A stretch of 64,000 nucleotides of DNA from JAWKWH01 sp963669415 (GCA_963669415.2 CAXXPS010000002.1:558001-622000), one strand, 5' to 3'. Counted from the first letter of the stretch, positions 49,451 through 58,801 are shown. Notes: generated by a model from the letters alone, not told the origin. Translations and numbers: made by a program.

Positions 49451-51297
49451 CGCGGCCGGGGAAAAGCGTACTTGGAATTTCGGCCCATTTTCACGACTCG
49501 GCAGCCGCTCTTGTAAATGGGGCTGAAATTCTGGCTGCGGTGCAAGAAGAGAGATTTTCACGGAAGAAGGGAGATTGGCGTTTTCCGGTGAATGCCATCA
49601 AATATTGCCGCGACCAACTGCCTGGCGAAGATAACATCGACGCTATTGCGTATTATGAAAACCCGGCTGAGAAGCTCGACCGGATTGTCTGTAATGCAGT
49701 CGCAAACTACCCGCGAGGATCGCTGATTTGGCCGCAGACCTTGCAGACAATAAACGAATTGAACAGCAGTCTTCCTCGTGAGTTACTGAAACTCCAACCA
49801 GACCCATCCAAAATATTCTTTACAACTCACCATCGTGCTCACGCCGCTTCGGCATATTTTCCTTCACCGTTCGATCAGGCCGCGGTACTGGTGGTCGATG
49901 GGGTTGGAGAATGGAATTCAACCACCATCTGGAACGGAGAAGGTCATCGACTAACTCCGGTTGATGAAATAAGATTTCCGCACTCACTCGGCCTGTTTTA
50001 CAGCGCCTTTACCCAATATTGCGGCTTCAAGGTTAATTCCGGAGAATACAAGCTCATGGGCTTGGCGCCCTTTGGCGATCCGGTTCTTACAAGTAAAATC
50101 CGCAACGAAGTCATTGACCTGCGGCCCGATGGTTCGTTCCGGCTCAATCTCGAACTATTTGGCTTCCGCACGTCATTTTCGACAATCAATCCTCTGTTTG
50201 AGGATCTCTTTGGAAGACCTGCACGGGATGAAAGCGAACCGCTTTCCAAACATTTTATGGACGTTGCGGCATCCGTTCAGGCCATTACCAATGAAGTGAT
50301 GACTGCGTTGGCGGCTACGGCACTCAGAAAAACCGGAAAGAAAAACTTGTGCCTGGCTGGGGGAGTTGCGTTGAACTGTGTTGCCAACAGCCACCTGCTA
50401 CAATCCTCGAAAGGGCTAGAGAAAATTTGGATACAGCCCGCTGCCGGAGATGCCGGTGGTGCGCTTGGTGCTGCACTGGATGTCGCGATATCGCTTTCTG
50501 AACGCGACGATACAACGGCCTCCAATCAACGCGCGGCAATGACTCATAGCTACTTCGGGCCACAATACCAGATCACTCAAATTGAACACGCATTAAAGCG
50601 TCACAAACTCGTTTACGAAAAATTTGATCGCGATGCTGATCTCATTGATGACATTGCGAAACTATTGTCCGAAGGCAACATTGTCGGGCATTTTGACGGG
50701 CGCATGGAATTTGGCCCACGCGCATTAGGCAACCGGTCGATTCTTGCGGATCCTCGCCCAAAAGACATGCTTTCCAAGGTCAACCTGAAGATTAAATTTC
50801 GGGAAGGCTGGCGACCCTTTGCGCCAATCATTCTGGATCAGTTTGCCGACAAATATTTTTCAGGGCCGACCCAAAGCCCGTACATGCTGCTTGTTGCAAG
50901 CATAAAGCCCGAATATCGCGTTGGAGAAACGCTATCGTCTCTGCGCGCCAAAGGCGTTTTCGAAGTTGAAAAACTTCAAAATGGGGTCGGGTCGAAGTTC
51001 GGGGCGACAACTCATGTCGATTACACGTCGCGGCTTCAAACCGTGAACAAGAAGTCGAATCGTCGATTGGCAGAAATTATTGAGCAATTCGCCAATTTAA
51101 CCGATTGTCCGATGCTGCTTAACACCTCATTCAACGTACGTGGCGAACCAATAGTTTGCAGTCCAGACGATGCTGCAAGATGCTTTATCAATACGGACAT
51201 GGATGTACTCGCAATTGGGCCGTTTTTGGTGCGCAAAGAAAATCAGAGCGCCGAAATCAAGGCCAGGGCGGGAAAGGTGAGCTTCAATGCCGATTGA
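49447..51297 (+). CDS. NodU/CmcH-type O-carbamoyltransferase
   Basis: 616 residues with both domains intact. The N-terminal Kae1-like part has LGISAHFHDSAAALVNG, QEERFSRKKGDWRFP, TTHHRAHAASAYFPSPF (metal histidines), VVDGVGEWNSTTIW and GEYKLMGLAPFGDP; the C-terminal part has GRMEFGPRALGNRSILADPR and LLNTSFNVRGEPIVCSP. It uses carbamoyl phosphate and ATP to carbamoylate a hydroxyl of a sugar or small molecule. In rhizobia NodU decorates Nod factors; nothing else nod-like is here, so a surface glycan is more likely. Linked by overlap to the SGNH gene and to the small gene downstream. Confidence 0.88.
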   Translation: MTRPGKSVLGISAHFHDSAAALVNGAEILAAVQEERFSRKKGDWRFPVNAIKYCRDQLPGEDNIDAIAYYENPAEKLDRIVCNAVANYPRGSLIWPQTLQTINELNSSLPRELLKLQPDPSKIFFTTHHRAHAASAYFPSPFDQAAVLVVDGVGEWNSTTIWNGEGHRLTPVDEIRFPHSLGLFYSAFTQYCGFKVNSGEYKLMGLAPFGDPVLTSKIRNEVIDLRPDGSFRLNLELFGFRTSFSTINPLFEDLFGRPARDESEPLSKHFMDVAASVQAITNEVMTALAATALRKTGKKNLCLAGGVALNCVANSHLLQSSKGLEKIWIQPAAGDAGGALGAALDVAISLSERDDTTASNQRAAMTHSYFGPQYQITQIEHALKRHKLVYEKFDRDADLIDDIAKLLSEGNIVGHFDGRMEFGPRALGNRSILADPRPKDMLSKVNLKIKFREGWRPFAPIILDQFADKYFSGPTQSPYMLLVASIKPEYRVGETLSSLRAKGVFEVEKLQNGVGSKFGATTHVDYTSRLQTVNKKSNRRLAEIIEQFANLTDCPMLLNTSFNVRGEPIVCSPDDAARCFINTDMDVLAIGPFLVRKENQSAEIKARAGKVSFNAD

Positions 51298-51637
51298 TCC
51301 GGTCGAATTGATGGAACTGATGGAAAAGACGGTTGGAAGTAAATCAGCCCATTCAGAAGACACCAGCGGAGACGTTGCTTCTGCAGAATTCCAAGACAGC
51401 TACTTCCAAGGCAGCCCAGCCGAAACTTCAAACTACATAGTGGACCTGGAAACGCTTCTCAGCGGAAATCGGGACATTTTTTCAGCTCTTGCAGACCGAT
51501 ACGATCAACTGGAAAATGAACCCTTGGCAATGGCGGTGCGCGAGATCAGAGATTTTCTGAATGATCGCGCAACCGATCTAAATGAACCTGAAAAACAACA
51601 TAAGCGCTTGAGCAATCTGGTTTATCCGGTGATTTAG
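51287..51637 (+). CDS. Small acidic protein of unknown function overlapping the carbamoyltransferase gene
   Basis: 116 residues, starting 11 nt before the carbamoyltransferase stop, so translation is coupled. The sequence is acidic and mostly helical by eye (VELMELMEKTV...LETLLSGNRDIFSALADRYDQL...MAVREIRDFLNDRA), without membrane segments, cysteines or known motifs. It is not recognised. Position suggests an accessory or adaptor for the carbamoyltransferase. Confidence 0.55.
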   Translation: MPIDPVELMELMEKTVGSKSAHSEDTSGDVASAEFQDSYFQGSPAETSNYIVDLETLLSGNRDIFSALADRYDQLENEPLAMAVREIRDFLNDRATDLNEPEKQHKRLSNLVYPVI

Positions 51638-51670
51638 GGTCAGGTCCAACCAAGCCGACCAAAAAAGCGA

Positions 51671-51692
51671 GAAGCGGCTGCCAAGCCGCTTC
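51671..51692 (-). terminator. Rho-independent terminator between convergent genes
   Basis: A perfect 9-bp stem GAAGCGGCT / AGCCGCTTC with a 4-nt loop. On the minus strand it is followed after CTCGC-type spacing by a run of six T, ending the two-gene transcript from 53117. On the plus strand only TTTT follows after 7 nt, so it may also work weakly for the carbamoyltransferase operon. Confidence 0.75.
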
Positions 51693-51723
51693 AAGTGAAG
51701 TTTTGATGACCAGTTTTAACTGA

Positions 51724-52665
51724 TCAAGGGCAGGAAGAGCCCGCAGCGGCACACGAGACGCCTCCGCCTGCGCTAAATGTGCATGCAAATCGGCTGCCAG
51801 CATTTGCATCAAATTCAATACAGGTTCCGCCAAATTCCACATTGCCGTTTTCCTGCAATTCGAACTCGGTCGCGTCGCCCCCGGCAGATATCCGCAGTGT
51901 GTTGTTGCTGTTCAATGTCCAGGCCTTGTTGCCATTCTGAGAATTGTTGAAAAGCAGCAAGCGGGCTGGACCATTATCGAACACGACTAAGTCATCACCA
52001 GAATTGTTAATATTTGTATTAGCAGTCCCGATTCCTACATCGCCGGTGCCGCCCTCAATAGTCAGCGCATCAGAACCCGCGTTTGGGAAAATCCTGAACG
52101 GCAAATCGCTGCCATTGGTCGCGTCGCGAATGAAGAAGTTCGTTTCATTGCCAGCAACGTCCCACGTTTGTGGCGTAAATCCAGATGAGCCGTCCTGTTC
52201 AAGTCGCAGAGTCGGCGTGTTGCCGCTAACAACAGTTAAATCTACAGCGGGATTGTTTGTTCCGATACCCACATCGCCATCGGCCTCAACATAAAGCGCA
52301 TTATTCCGGGCACCTGCCTCGATCGTGAAAGGAGTCCGAGAGCCATCAATGTCGTCGATCGAAAACTTGTTTAAACCGCCGTTTGATGACTCGTTGGCTG
52401 TAATCTGCCAATCGTTCGACGGAAAGCTAGCAGACGTACTGGTATCCTGGAACTTAATGCGAAGATTGTTTTCCTTCAATCGCAGCGTGTCGAAACCGAA
52501 ACTCTCTCCATTGGCACAGTCTATACCAACACAGATGCTGCCATCGACGATAAGGTCGTCAAGTATAACCTGGTCCGCAAATGATGGCGAATTTGACACT
52601 ACAACCAGACCAAAGGCCAAGGCGCTTGAAGCTGCACCAGCCAGAAGATTTTTGTATATTTTCAT
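51724..52665 (-). CDS. Exported surface protein with GDVGIGT repeats
   Basis: 313 residues with a signal peptide (MKIYKNLLAGAASSALAFGLVV..., cleavage near SFA-DQ). The mature part is rich in Asn, Gly, Ser and Asp and repeats a unit of a beta-strand-rich pattern with GDVGIGTNNP and GDVGIGTANT, as in tail-fibre or adhesin-like surface proteins; a C-terminal cysteine-containing tail (FACTFSAGGGVSCAAAGSSC) may be disulfide-bonded. It lies after a T2SS operon and a second exported protein gene on the same strand, so it is a candidate T2SS substrate. Function unknown. Confidence 0.6.
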   Translation of the reverse strand: MKIYKNLLAGAASSALAFGLVVVSNSPSFADQVILDDLIVDGSICVGIDCANGESFGFDTLRLKENNLRIKFQDTSTSASFPSNDWQITANESSNGGLNKFSIDDIDGSRTPFTIEAGARNNALYVEADGDVGIGTNNPAVDLTVVSGNTPTLRLEQDGSSGFTPQTWDVAGNETNFFIRDATNGSDLPFRIFPNAGSDALTIEGGTGDVGIGTANTNINNSGDDLVVFDNGPARLLLFNNSQNGNKAWTLNSNNTLRISAGGDATEFELQENGNVEFGGTCIEFDANAGSRFACTFSAGGGVSCAAAGSSCP

Positions 52666-52688
52666 TGCCTTACCTTCACAATTCCGAT

Positions 52689-53117
52689 TCAGTTTTCTTC
52701 TTTTTGGCTGGTTCGGTCGGCGATAATGCCGCCGTTGGCGAAGAAACCGCCCGATGTCGATACAGCAACAAATTCATCCGCGCTGTCGACTCCGCCGCGA
52801 CCGTTGTCCATAGGATTCGCGTTTGTGACTATCTCGGATGATGCCGCCGTGACCTCGTATATATAGTGCCCGTTAGCAGTTCCGCCTGCCTTGATCAGAT
52901 CGATCGATGGCGAACCGTGTTCCGAAAAAGTCTTTGCGTAAAATCCGTTCGGGCCCGAGATAGAAAGCGTCGCATTGGACAAACCCGCCCCAAGCTTCAC
53001 ATGAACTTCCGACCCCCGCAGGGAAACCTTTGCGTCCATGGCTTCATTTGCAAACACGGCGGTGGCTGCAAGCGTCATTGCCCCCGCCATCCACACGCTT
53101 AGTAATCGTCTCATCAT
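52689..53117 (-). CDS. Small exported protein of unknown function
   Basis: 142 residues, signal peptide MMRRLLSVWMAGAMTLAATAVFA. The mature part has a beta-rich stretch (AKVSLRGSEVHVKLGAGLSNATLSISGPNGFYAKTF) resembling a single immunoglobulin-like or carbohydrate-binding sandwich, then a disordered tail ending in QKEEN. It is co-transcribed with the repeat protein gene 23 nt downstream. It may chaperone or anchor that protein. Not recognised. Confidence 0.55.
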   Translation of the reverse strand: MMRRLLSVWMAGAMTLAATAVFANEAMDAKVSLRGSEVHVKLGAGLSNATLSISGPNGFYAKTFSEHGSPSIDLIKAGGTANGHYIYEVTAASSEIVTNANPMDNGRGGVDSADEFVAVSTSGGFFANGGIIADRTSQKEEN

Positions 53118-53193
53118 TCCCTCCCGGTCATTCGTTACCGATCTGAGCTGACATTAGGTCAACTCTTTACTGGTGTCTAATAATTTCCTTTGA

Positions 53194-53214
53194 TTCTAAT
53201 ATTTTAAATTAGAA
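53194..53214. promoter_or_regulatory. Inverted repeat in the promoter region of the exported-protein genes
   Basis: TTCTAAT / ATTAGAA form perfect 7-bp arms around a 7-nt AT centre, 77 nt upstream of the exported-protein start. The surrounding 281-nt gap (53118-53398) is AT-rich and holds no gene I can support. The repeat may be a regulator site. Confidence 0.35.
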
Positions 53215-53398
53215 GTTCGTGGAAAAATTGTAGAGATTGACTGAGTTACATGCAGCTCTATCGGGGCCGTTTGAGTTCTGTTATTTGCGTTCTGGAGCGT
53301 ATTGCCAAAGTCTACCGGCACCGGCCGGTTGTTCTCATGCACCCGCTAGATGGCTATTTTCCTGCCATCAAACCGCTCTCGTTTGTTCCCGATTCACC

Positions 53399-53992
53399 TC
53401 AGTAAATTTCCGCAATTGATTCGGCGCTAAGTTCCTTGTTTCCCAATTTTCTCAAAATGCGGATCCTGATCGCTTTCGGCAATTCTCCGTTCACAGCCCA
53501 GTCCTCATTCCACCCCGATCCATCGCTATACTCGAACGATACCGATTCAATGGAATCGAGAATGGGAATTGACCTGCCATGTGGCACGGGTTTTCCGTTT
53601 AGAAGTCGCCTTGGTCCTATCGTGTGCTCGAGGCTTCGTTGTCCCCCGGTTCCGCTTGAAAAAATGTGAACGTCGCGCAATGCAAGTGAATATAGTCCAC
53701 GCCTTGTAACAGTTGCGAACCGGACGCTTGCCACATCGCCATCGATAAAAGGATCGGTATCCGGCTCTGCGTCCAGCAGTCTGACCGGCCGGGCGCCAGA
53801 CAGTGTGCGTTGAATATAGGCTGCGGCGGCATCAAGTTCGGTTTGGGCGGCAATCTCACTTTCAAGGCGATTGACCGATCCCAATTGCCCTAGAAAGCTG
53901 CTCATCAACGCACCCATAATGGCCACGACCGCCAGGGCGACAAGCATTTCCAATAGCAGGAAACCCTGAATCCCATGCCTAGAGGTCGCCAT
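53399..53992 (-). CDS. gspJ: Type II secretion minor pseudopilin GspJ
   Basis: 197 residues beginning with a class III signal: a short basic leader and G|FLLLEMLVALAVVAIMGAL with Glu at +5. The length, the position after gspH and gspI, and the extended C-terminal beta region (FEYSDGSGWNEDWAVNGELPKAIRIRILRK) fit GspJ. It sits in the pseudopilus tip. Start overlaps the gspI stop by one base. Confidence 0.82.
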   Translation of the reverse strand: MATSRHGIQGFLLLEMLVALAVVAIMGALMSSFLGQLGSVNRLESEIAAQTELDAAAAYIQRTLSGARPVRLLDAEPDTDPFIDGDVASVRFATVTRRGLYSLALRDVHIFSSGTGGQRSLEHTIGPRRLLNGKPVPHGRSIPILDSIESVSFEYSDGSGWNEDWAVNGELPKAIRIRILRKLGNKELSAESIAEIY

Positions 53993-54369
53993 CAGTTCTC
54001 CCCAAATGTCACAAATGTGAAATAGTCAAAAACCGGCCCATCATCGCCCCGTGGTCTGATGGCAACCTCGACCGAGATCAGCCCGCCTGGATATTTGTCG
54101 TCGATCTTACGCGCCGTGATTGTCCAGCTGCTTTCGCCAATTTCACCGTTTTGCTCGTCTGATTTGGTCAGTTTTGGCAACTGAACCGAAGCCAGTTCGT
54201 CCATAACCAAATTGGCACGCTGCAGGTCTGCGGCCCTGTGAAAGGTTCTGGCGCCACTTGAAATGGTCTGAACTGTCACCGAAAGCGAAAGCGCGAGGAT
54301 CAAAAACGCAATGATCGTTTCAAGCAACGTGAAACCATCATTCCCGCGCTGATTGCTCAAGTCAGTCAT
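53992..54369 (-). CDS. gspI: Type II secretion minor pseudopilin GspI
   Basis: 125 residues with G|FTLLETIIAFLILALSLSVTV (Glu +5) after a short leader MTDLSNQRGND. Small size and the following LQRANLVMDELAS helix match GspI. It nucleates the pseudopilus tip with GspJ and GspK. 4-nt overlap with gspH. Confidence 0.82.
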   Translation of the reverse strand: MTDLSNQRGNDGFTLLETIIAFLILALSLSVTVQTISSGARTFHRAADLQRANLVMDELASVQLPKLTKSDEQNGEIGESSWTITARKIDDKYPGGLISVEVAIRPRGDDGPVFDYFTFVTFGEN

Positions 54370-54860
54370 TGGGCATCACCGGCAACCAGCGCCGGCAAAC
54401 CAGTCAGCCAGTTGATCCTGATCTTTGCGTTTCTCTCCCTTTGATCCGTGATTTCGATATCAGCCCCCGACGAGCCGCCATCGGGCAGGAATTCCAAAGA
54501 GACTTTTCGGTCGGCGGAAATCAATTCCTGGCCGGCGATCACATTCAATCGGTGCCCCTCTTCAAGCGCGACGGGTATTTTGCCTTCGTAGAAAAACTGT
54601 TTCGCATCGATGTCGATTGTAACGGTTGTCCTTCTGCCGGAAGTGATCGCCTTGCTTCTGGCGAAATAGAGCATCGCCTGCACTTCCTTGGCCTTGTCCA
54701 TCGGCGTCGGCACATTGTCGCGCCGTGCCATGTTCATTGCAAAACCGGAAAGGACCATCGCCAAGATCGTCAGAGTGACAAGAACCTCTAACAGCGTGAA
54801 CCCGTCGCTTTCGGTGCCACGCAATATTGACGTCAAACTTTTTGGCCGCCGAAACATCAC
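54366..54860 (-). CDS. gspH: Type II secretion minor pseudopilin GspH
   Basis: 164 residues with G|FTLLEVLVTLTILAMVLSGF and a GspH/FimT-like body (MLYFARSKAITSGRRTTVTIDI...FLPDGGSSGADIEI). It would link the tip to the main pseudopilus. A major pseudopilin GspG is usually next to gspH but is absent here. 4-nt overlap with gspF. Confidence 0.82.
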   Translation of the reverse strand: MMFRRPKSLTSILRGTESDGFTLLEVLVTLTILAMVLSGFAMNMARRDNVPTPMDKAKEVQAMLYFARSKAITSGRRTTVTIDIDAKQFFYEGKIPVALEEGHRLNVIAGQELISADRKVSLEFLPDGGSSGADIEITDQRERNAKIRINWLTGLPALVAGDAQ

Positions 54861-56089
54861 CGGATCGCGATCTCATTGATACTTAGAAGTGTGGTCATTA
54901 CCGAGATCACCAGCGTCCCGACTACAAGGCCGAGAAAAATGGTGATCGCAGGCGTCAGAAACGTCAAAAACCTTGAAATCGATCGCTGCAACTGCGCATC
55001 GGTCATTGCGGCTGTCCGGCCCATGATCGGCGCCAGGTTGTTTGATTCCTCGCCGAGCTTTACAAGCGATACCACGGCTGCAGTAAACAGTCCGGTAGTG
55101 TCCAGCGCTCTCCACAACGGTTCGCCGCTAGACACACCCTGCCTCGCCTCTTCCAGGCGCTCCCTGAATGATTGAACCGGCGCGGCATTGGCGGCAAGTT
55201 GCATTGAGTCATGCAAAGGCACACCGTTGGCCAGCAGCAGCGACATGACCCGTAAATATCGTCCGCGTGTGATGGTCCTGATTAGGCCGCCAGCAATCGG
55301 CATTGTCGCGAACATGTTGGTAAATCTCGCACGCGCTGCACTTGTCCGAAGCAAAGGAATAACAAAAAGCAGGAGGAGGAGTGCAGCAATCAAAACCGAC
55401 ATGCCGTAATTTGAAAGAAAGTCGCCCAACCCGGAAAGAGCAGCGACAACCAACGGTGTTTCAACACCACCATTGTCAAATACCGGCTCAATCGCCGGGA
55501 CAAGATAGAGAGACAGCAGCAGCAACGCTCCGAATAGAACCGCTATCAGGAACCCGGGATAAAGCAGCGCTTCGGAAATCTCCCTTTGGCGCTCCGCACG
55601 TAATTTGTAGCTGTCGGCAAGTTCGGTGAAGACAGTATCCAAACGGCCACTGTTTTCACCGCTGGCGACCAGTGCTGCAACATCCGGCGGTATTTCGGGT
55701 TGGGCGGCAAACGCATTGGCAACCGACTGTCCCTCCGAGATCTTTGAATGGATCGCCTTGATGCGAGCTTGCTGGGTTTTGTTCGGTTCGGCGTCCGCTA
55801 CTGCCTGCAACGCGATGTCGACGTTGAAACCGGAATTCAACATGACCGCCAAGTCGGCAAACAGCCTTGTTAGATCAAGTTTGGGTTCGAACAGCGTCCG
55901 CAGCGAAAATGGCCGGTTGCCGGATTGCGCGCTACCGCCTCTTGCAGCCTTGACTTCATAGGGTGTCTTACCGTCGCGTGACAGTCGCCTGACCGCGTCG
56001 GCCTCATCGACAGCATCAACAAATCCGGCCTCGCGGCTGCCATTTTCGCCATAGGCCAGAAAACGAAAACGAGTGAGCGCTTCAGCCAC
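54857..56089 (-). CDS. gspF: Type II secretion inner-membrane platform protein GspF
   Basis: 410 residues with the PilC/GspF duplication: two T2SSF domains (FADLAVMLNSGFNVDIALQAV; RVMSLLLANGVPLHDSMQLAA) and three membrane helices. It is the rotor-like platform driven by GspE. It lies 3 nt downstream of the end of gspE and overlaps gspH. Confidence 0.92.
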   Translation of the reverse strand: MAEALTRFRFLAYGENGSREAGFVDAVDEADAVRRLSRDGKTPYEVKAARGGSAQSGNRPFSLRTLFEPKLDLTRLFADLAVMLNSGFNVDIALQAVADAEPNKTQQARIKAIHSKISEGQSVANAFAAQPEIPPDVAALVASGENSGRLDTVFTELADSYKLRAERQREISEALLYPGFLIAVLFGALLLLSLYLVPAIEPVFDNGGVETPLVVAALSGLGDFLSNYGMSVLIAALLLLLFVIPLLRTSAARARFTNMFATMPIAGGLIRTITRGRYLRVMSLLLANGVPLHDSMQLAANAAPVQSFRERLEEARQGVSSGEPLWRALDTTGLFTAAVVSLVKLGEESNNLAPIMGRTAAMTDAQLQRSISRFLTFLTPAITIFLGLVVGTLVISVMTTLLSINEIAIR

Positions 56090-56092
56090 GGA

Positions 56093-57739
56093 TCAAAGCC
56101 CTCCAAGCTCCAGCACGCGCCTGACCTCATCCTCCGTGGTTACATGCGCTTCAACCAAATTCCGGGCGTGGGCAGCCATCGAAATTGCGCCGTGCTGGCG
56201 GGCGTGACGGACCAGTTCATCTTCGCTGGCACCGGAGCTGATCAAAGATGCCATTTCATGGGATATCTCGATTATTTCGTAGACTACGCTGCGGCCGGAG
56301 TAACCGGTGCCCCGGCACCGCGAACAATCCGGCTGCAACCGGCCATTGCTACCGTGATTACACGCTGGACAGGCTACTCGAACCAGCCGCTGGGCGATGA
56401 CCGCCCTGATTGTTGCACCGATCAGGAAGTCGTCCAATCCCATATCACGCAACCGGGTAAGCGCACCTATGGCGCTGTTGGTGTGAAGTGTCGAAAACAC
56501 CAAATGTCCGGTCAGGGAAGCCTGAATGGCTATCTGTGCACTTTCCTTGTCGCGGATCTCGCCAATGAGAATTATGTCGGGATCCTGACGCAAAACCGAA
56601 CGAAGAGCGCGGGCAAATGACAGTTCGATTGCCGGATCCACTTGCAATTGCGTGATGCCGTCAAGGCGGTATTCAACAGGGTCTTCAACGGTGAAAATCT
56701 TGACTTCTGATGCATCACGCTCCTTCAAAAGCGAATAGAGCGTCGTTGTTTTTCCGCTACCGGTCGGGCCGGTGACCAGGACAATTCCATTTGGAGTGTG
56801 GATCAGATCGCGCAGCGTCGAAATCGCCCGATTGTCATAGCCGAGCGCCTCGAGCTTGAGGTCCACACCCGAGCGGTCCAAAACGCGCAAGACGAACGTT
56901 TCGCCGTGGACACTTGGCAATACCGACACGCGCAGGTCGATCTCCTGTCCGCGTACCGAGATGCGCATTCTGCCATCCTGCGGCAGGCGGCGTTCGGCGA
57001 TGTTCAATCTCGACAATATTTTGATACGCGTGGAAATTCCGGCGTGCATTGATTTTGGTGCAGTGTCGGCGGGCACCAGCATTCCATCACACCGAAAACG
57101 GATACGCACATTGTCGACCATGGGTTCGATATGGAGATCCGTTGCTCCACGGTCGACCGCTTGCTGGATGATGCGCGACACGAATTTGATAACCGGCGCT
57201 TCGCGGGCAAAATCACGAAGACGGTCAAGGTCTTCACTGTCGTAATCCCCGTCGAGAGGCTCAACAGATCCACTTTCGGCTGCTCCGCGATCTTCCGAGA
57301 GTTGCCGGATCTTCTCGACAATCGCCGTTCGCGGAAAAATAAGCAGACCTGCCGGGCGGTCGAACAAATAGCTGATCGCATCTACCGGATCCGACAAAAA
57401 AGGATCGGCGAGCGCAATCACCACCCGGTCTTCTTCCAATGCGATTGGTATCACCTGATTGCTCTCAAGAAAGCCAATGCCCACCTGTTCCAGGAGCAAC
57501 TGGTCGATCTGGTCGGGAATTCTCTCCAGAACCGGCAAATTGAGGAACTCCGACAAATAGGCTGCCAGATCACCCTCGCGTGTCAGGCCCAGTTCTATCA
57601 AGACTGTGTCGGCTGGATGGTGTGTGGACAAATGGGCGTTCTTCGCCCGGGAAACCGCCTCGGGTTTGAGGACGCTCTTGTCCTGCAAAAACGAAAGGAA
57701 CGAATGGAAATCGCGTTCGGTATCTGCAATCGCATCCAT
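56093..57739 (-). CDS. gspE: Type II secretion ATPase GspE
   Basis: 548 residues from ATG 57739 (GGGAA upstream); further in-frame ATGs at about 57786 and 57844 would add residues without homology. Motifs: Walker A TGPTGSGKTTTLYS, Asp box, Walker B DPDIILIGEIRDKESAQIA, His box LTGHLVFSTLHTNSA, and a four-cysteine zinc site (CPAC...CSRC). It powers pseudopilus assembly from the cytoplasm. The gene is unusual only in being separated from gspK by 150 nt. Confidence 0.93.
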   Translation of the reverse strand: MDAIADTERDFHSFLSFLQDKSVLKPEAVSRAKNAHLSTHHPADTVLIELGLTREGDLAAYLSEFLNLPVLERIPDQIDQLLLEQVGIGFLESNQVIPIALEEDRVVIALADPFLSDPVDAISYLFDRPAGLLIFPRTAIVEKIRQLSEDRGAAESGSVEPLDGDYDSEDLDRLRDFAREAPVIKFVSRIIQQAVDRGATDLHIEPMVDNVRIRFRCDGMLVPADTAPKSMHAGISTRIKILSRLNIAERRLPQDGRMRISVRGQEIDLRVSVLPSVHGETFVLRVLDRSGVDLKLEALGYDNRAISTLRDLIHTPNGIVLVTGPTGSGKTTTLYSLLKERDASEVKIFTVEDPVEYRLDGITQLQVDPAIELSFARALRSVLRQDPDIILIGEIRDKESAQIAIQASLTGHLVFSTLHTNSAIGALTRLRDMGLDDFLIGATIRAVIAQRLVRVACPACNHGSNGRLQPDCSRCRGTGYSGRSVVYEIIEISHEMASLISSGASEDELVRHARQHGAISMAAHARNLVEAHVTTEDEVRRVLELGGL

Positions 57740-57889
57740 GTTTGCGTGTTCCCTACTGATTACCCGGTGGGCAGGATCCGGCGTCATTGTAAATCCGCTG
57801 ACCATGAATTGGCCAGAAAGAGCGCAAGTTGGTGGCGCTGCCAATTTCGCCGATACGGCTGATCATGCATTTACAGTCACGCGATTTTG

Positions 57890-58801
57890 TCATCGTGCGG
57901 CTATCCAATCGGCAGTTTCACCGCCAAAAAGTTCCTCGCATTCCATATTGGCGGTAAACTCGTCTGTTTGTGAAGATATGACGCCCGGTGTAACCGTCGT
58001 TTCCTTTGTAACGAAGTTTCCGTCCTCGCCGCCTGCGGTTTCGACCAGATATCCGGCAAATCCTGACTTTTGATCTGCGGCAGACCGGATCGTCACTTCA
58101 ATTCGAAAAAACCGGGACTCCTCACCCGTCACGACAAACGGATCACGCGCCAAGCCGCTACTGTTGATGGAATCGGCCACCGGTTCTGGTGCGTTCTCCA
58201 GATCGACTGCCGGGAGACCTCCATATGTTGTGAAAACACCGGACAGTTCCGTTATTGCCATTCTCGGAATTCCCGGAAATTCATATAGCTCCTCGATTGC
58301 CTCAAACGACGCCCGTTTAAACCCGTCCTGCATTTGCTTCTCGTCGTTGCCACCGGCCGGCGTGTCGGGGCTTCTGTAGGCCAGAGCCAGGTCTGCGAGC
58401 TCACCGGCACTGACTTCATCTTGCGGCAACAGAGCGAACCCGGCCCGCAGCAGCTCGACAGGCGCGAGATTGAGATTGATGATACCAAGCTGATCCTGAA
58501 CGCGGATTTCTATCAAGTTGTTTCCGCAAATACTGCGCATTGGCTGCGAATTCAGGGCAAGTTTCTCATTTTGCTCCTCCTTGAGCGAAGCCAGTTGCCG
58601 GGCAATCAAATTTGCAATGCCTGCCGCCGAATGAACCTGCCGCGCCTTGAAATGGGCATTGGAGGCCAAAAGAAAATCGGTCCGTGCGGCCAGAACGAAA
58701 GGTGTGATGACAGCGGTGACGACCAGCAAGAACAACAATACCGCGACCAGCGCGAAACCATCCTTGTTTTCAGGCCTTTGAAACATCGTGCACCGGATCA
58801 C
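57890..58801 (-). CDS. gspK: Type II secretion tip pseudopilin GspK
   Basis: 303 residues, the largest pseudopilin, with G|FALVAVLLFLLVVTAVITP lacking the Glu at +5, as expected of GspK. The body has the helical insert region (LRAGFALLPQDEVSAGELADLALAYRSPDTPAGG) and a C-terminal strand region. It caps the pseudopilus. It overlaps the upstream gspC-like gene by 4 nt. Confidence 0.82.
   Translation of the reverse strand: MIRCTMFQRPENKDGFALVAVLLFLLVVTAVITPFVLAARTDFLLASNAHFKARQVHSAAGIANLIARQLASLKEEQNEKLALNSQPMRSICGNNLIEIRVQDQLGIINLNLAPVELLRAGFALLPQDEVSAGELADLALAYRSPDTPAGGNDEKQMQDGFKRASFEAIEELYEFPGIPRMAITELSGVFTTYGGLPAVDLENAPEPVADSINSSGLARDPFVVTGEESRFFRIEVTIRSAADQKSGFAGYLVETAGGEDGNFVTKETTVTPGVISSQTDEFTANMECEELFGGETADWIAAR

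Noticed and set aside
49447..51297. Nod-factor biosynthesis locus
   Set aside because: Only the carbamoyltransferase resembles a nod gene; no nodABC, nodD or nod box was seen.
53237..53419. 60-codon plus-strand frame in the gap before gspJ
   Set aside because: It has no ribosome site or recognisable features and ends inside gspJ; it looks like a chance frame.
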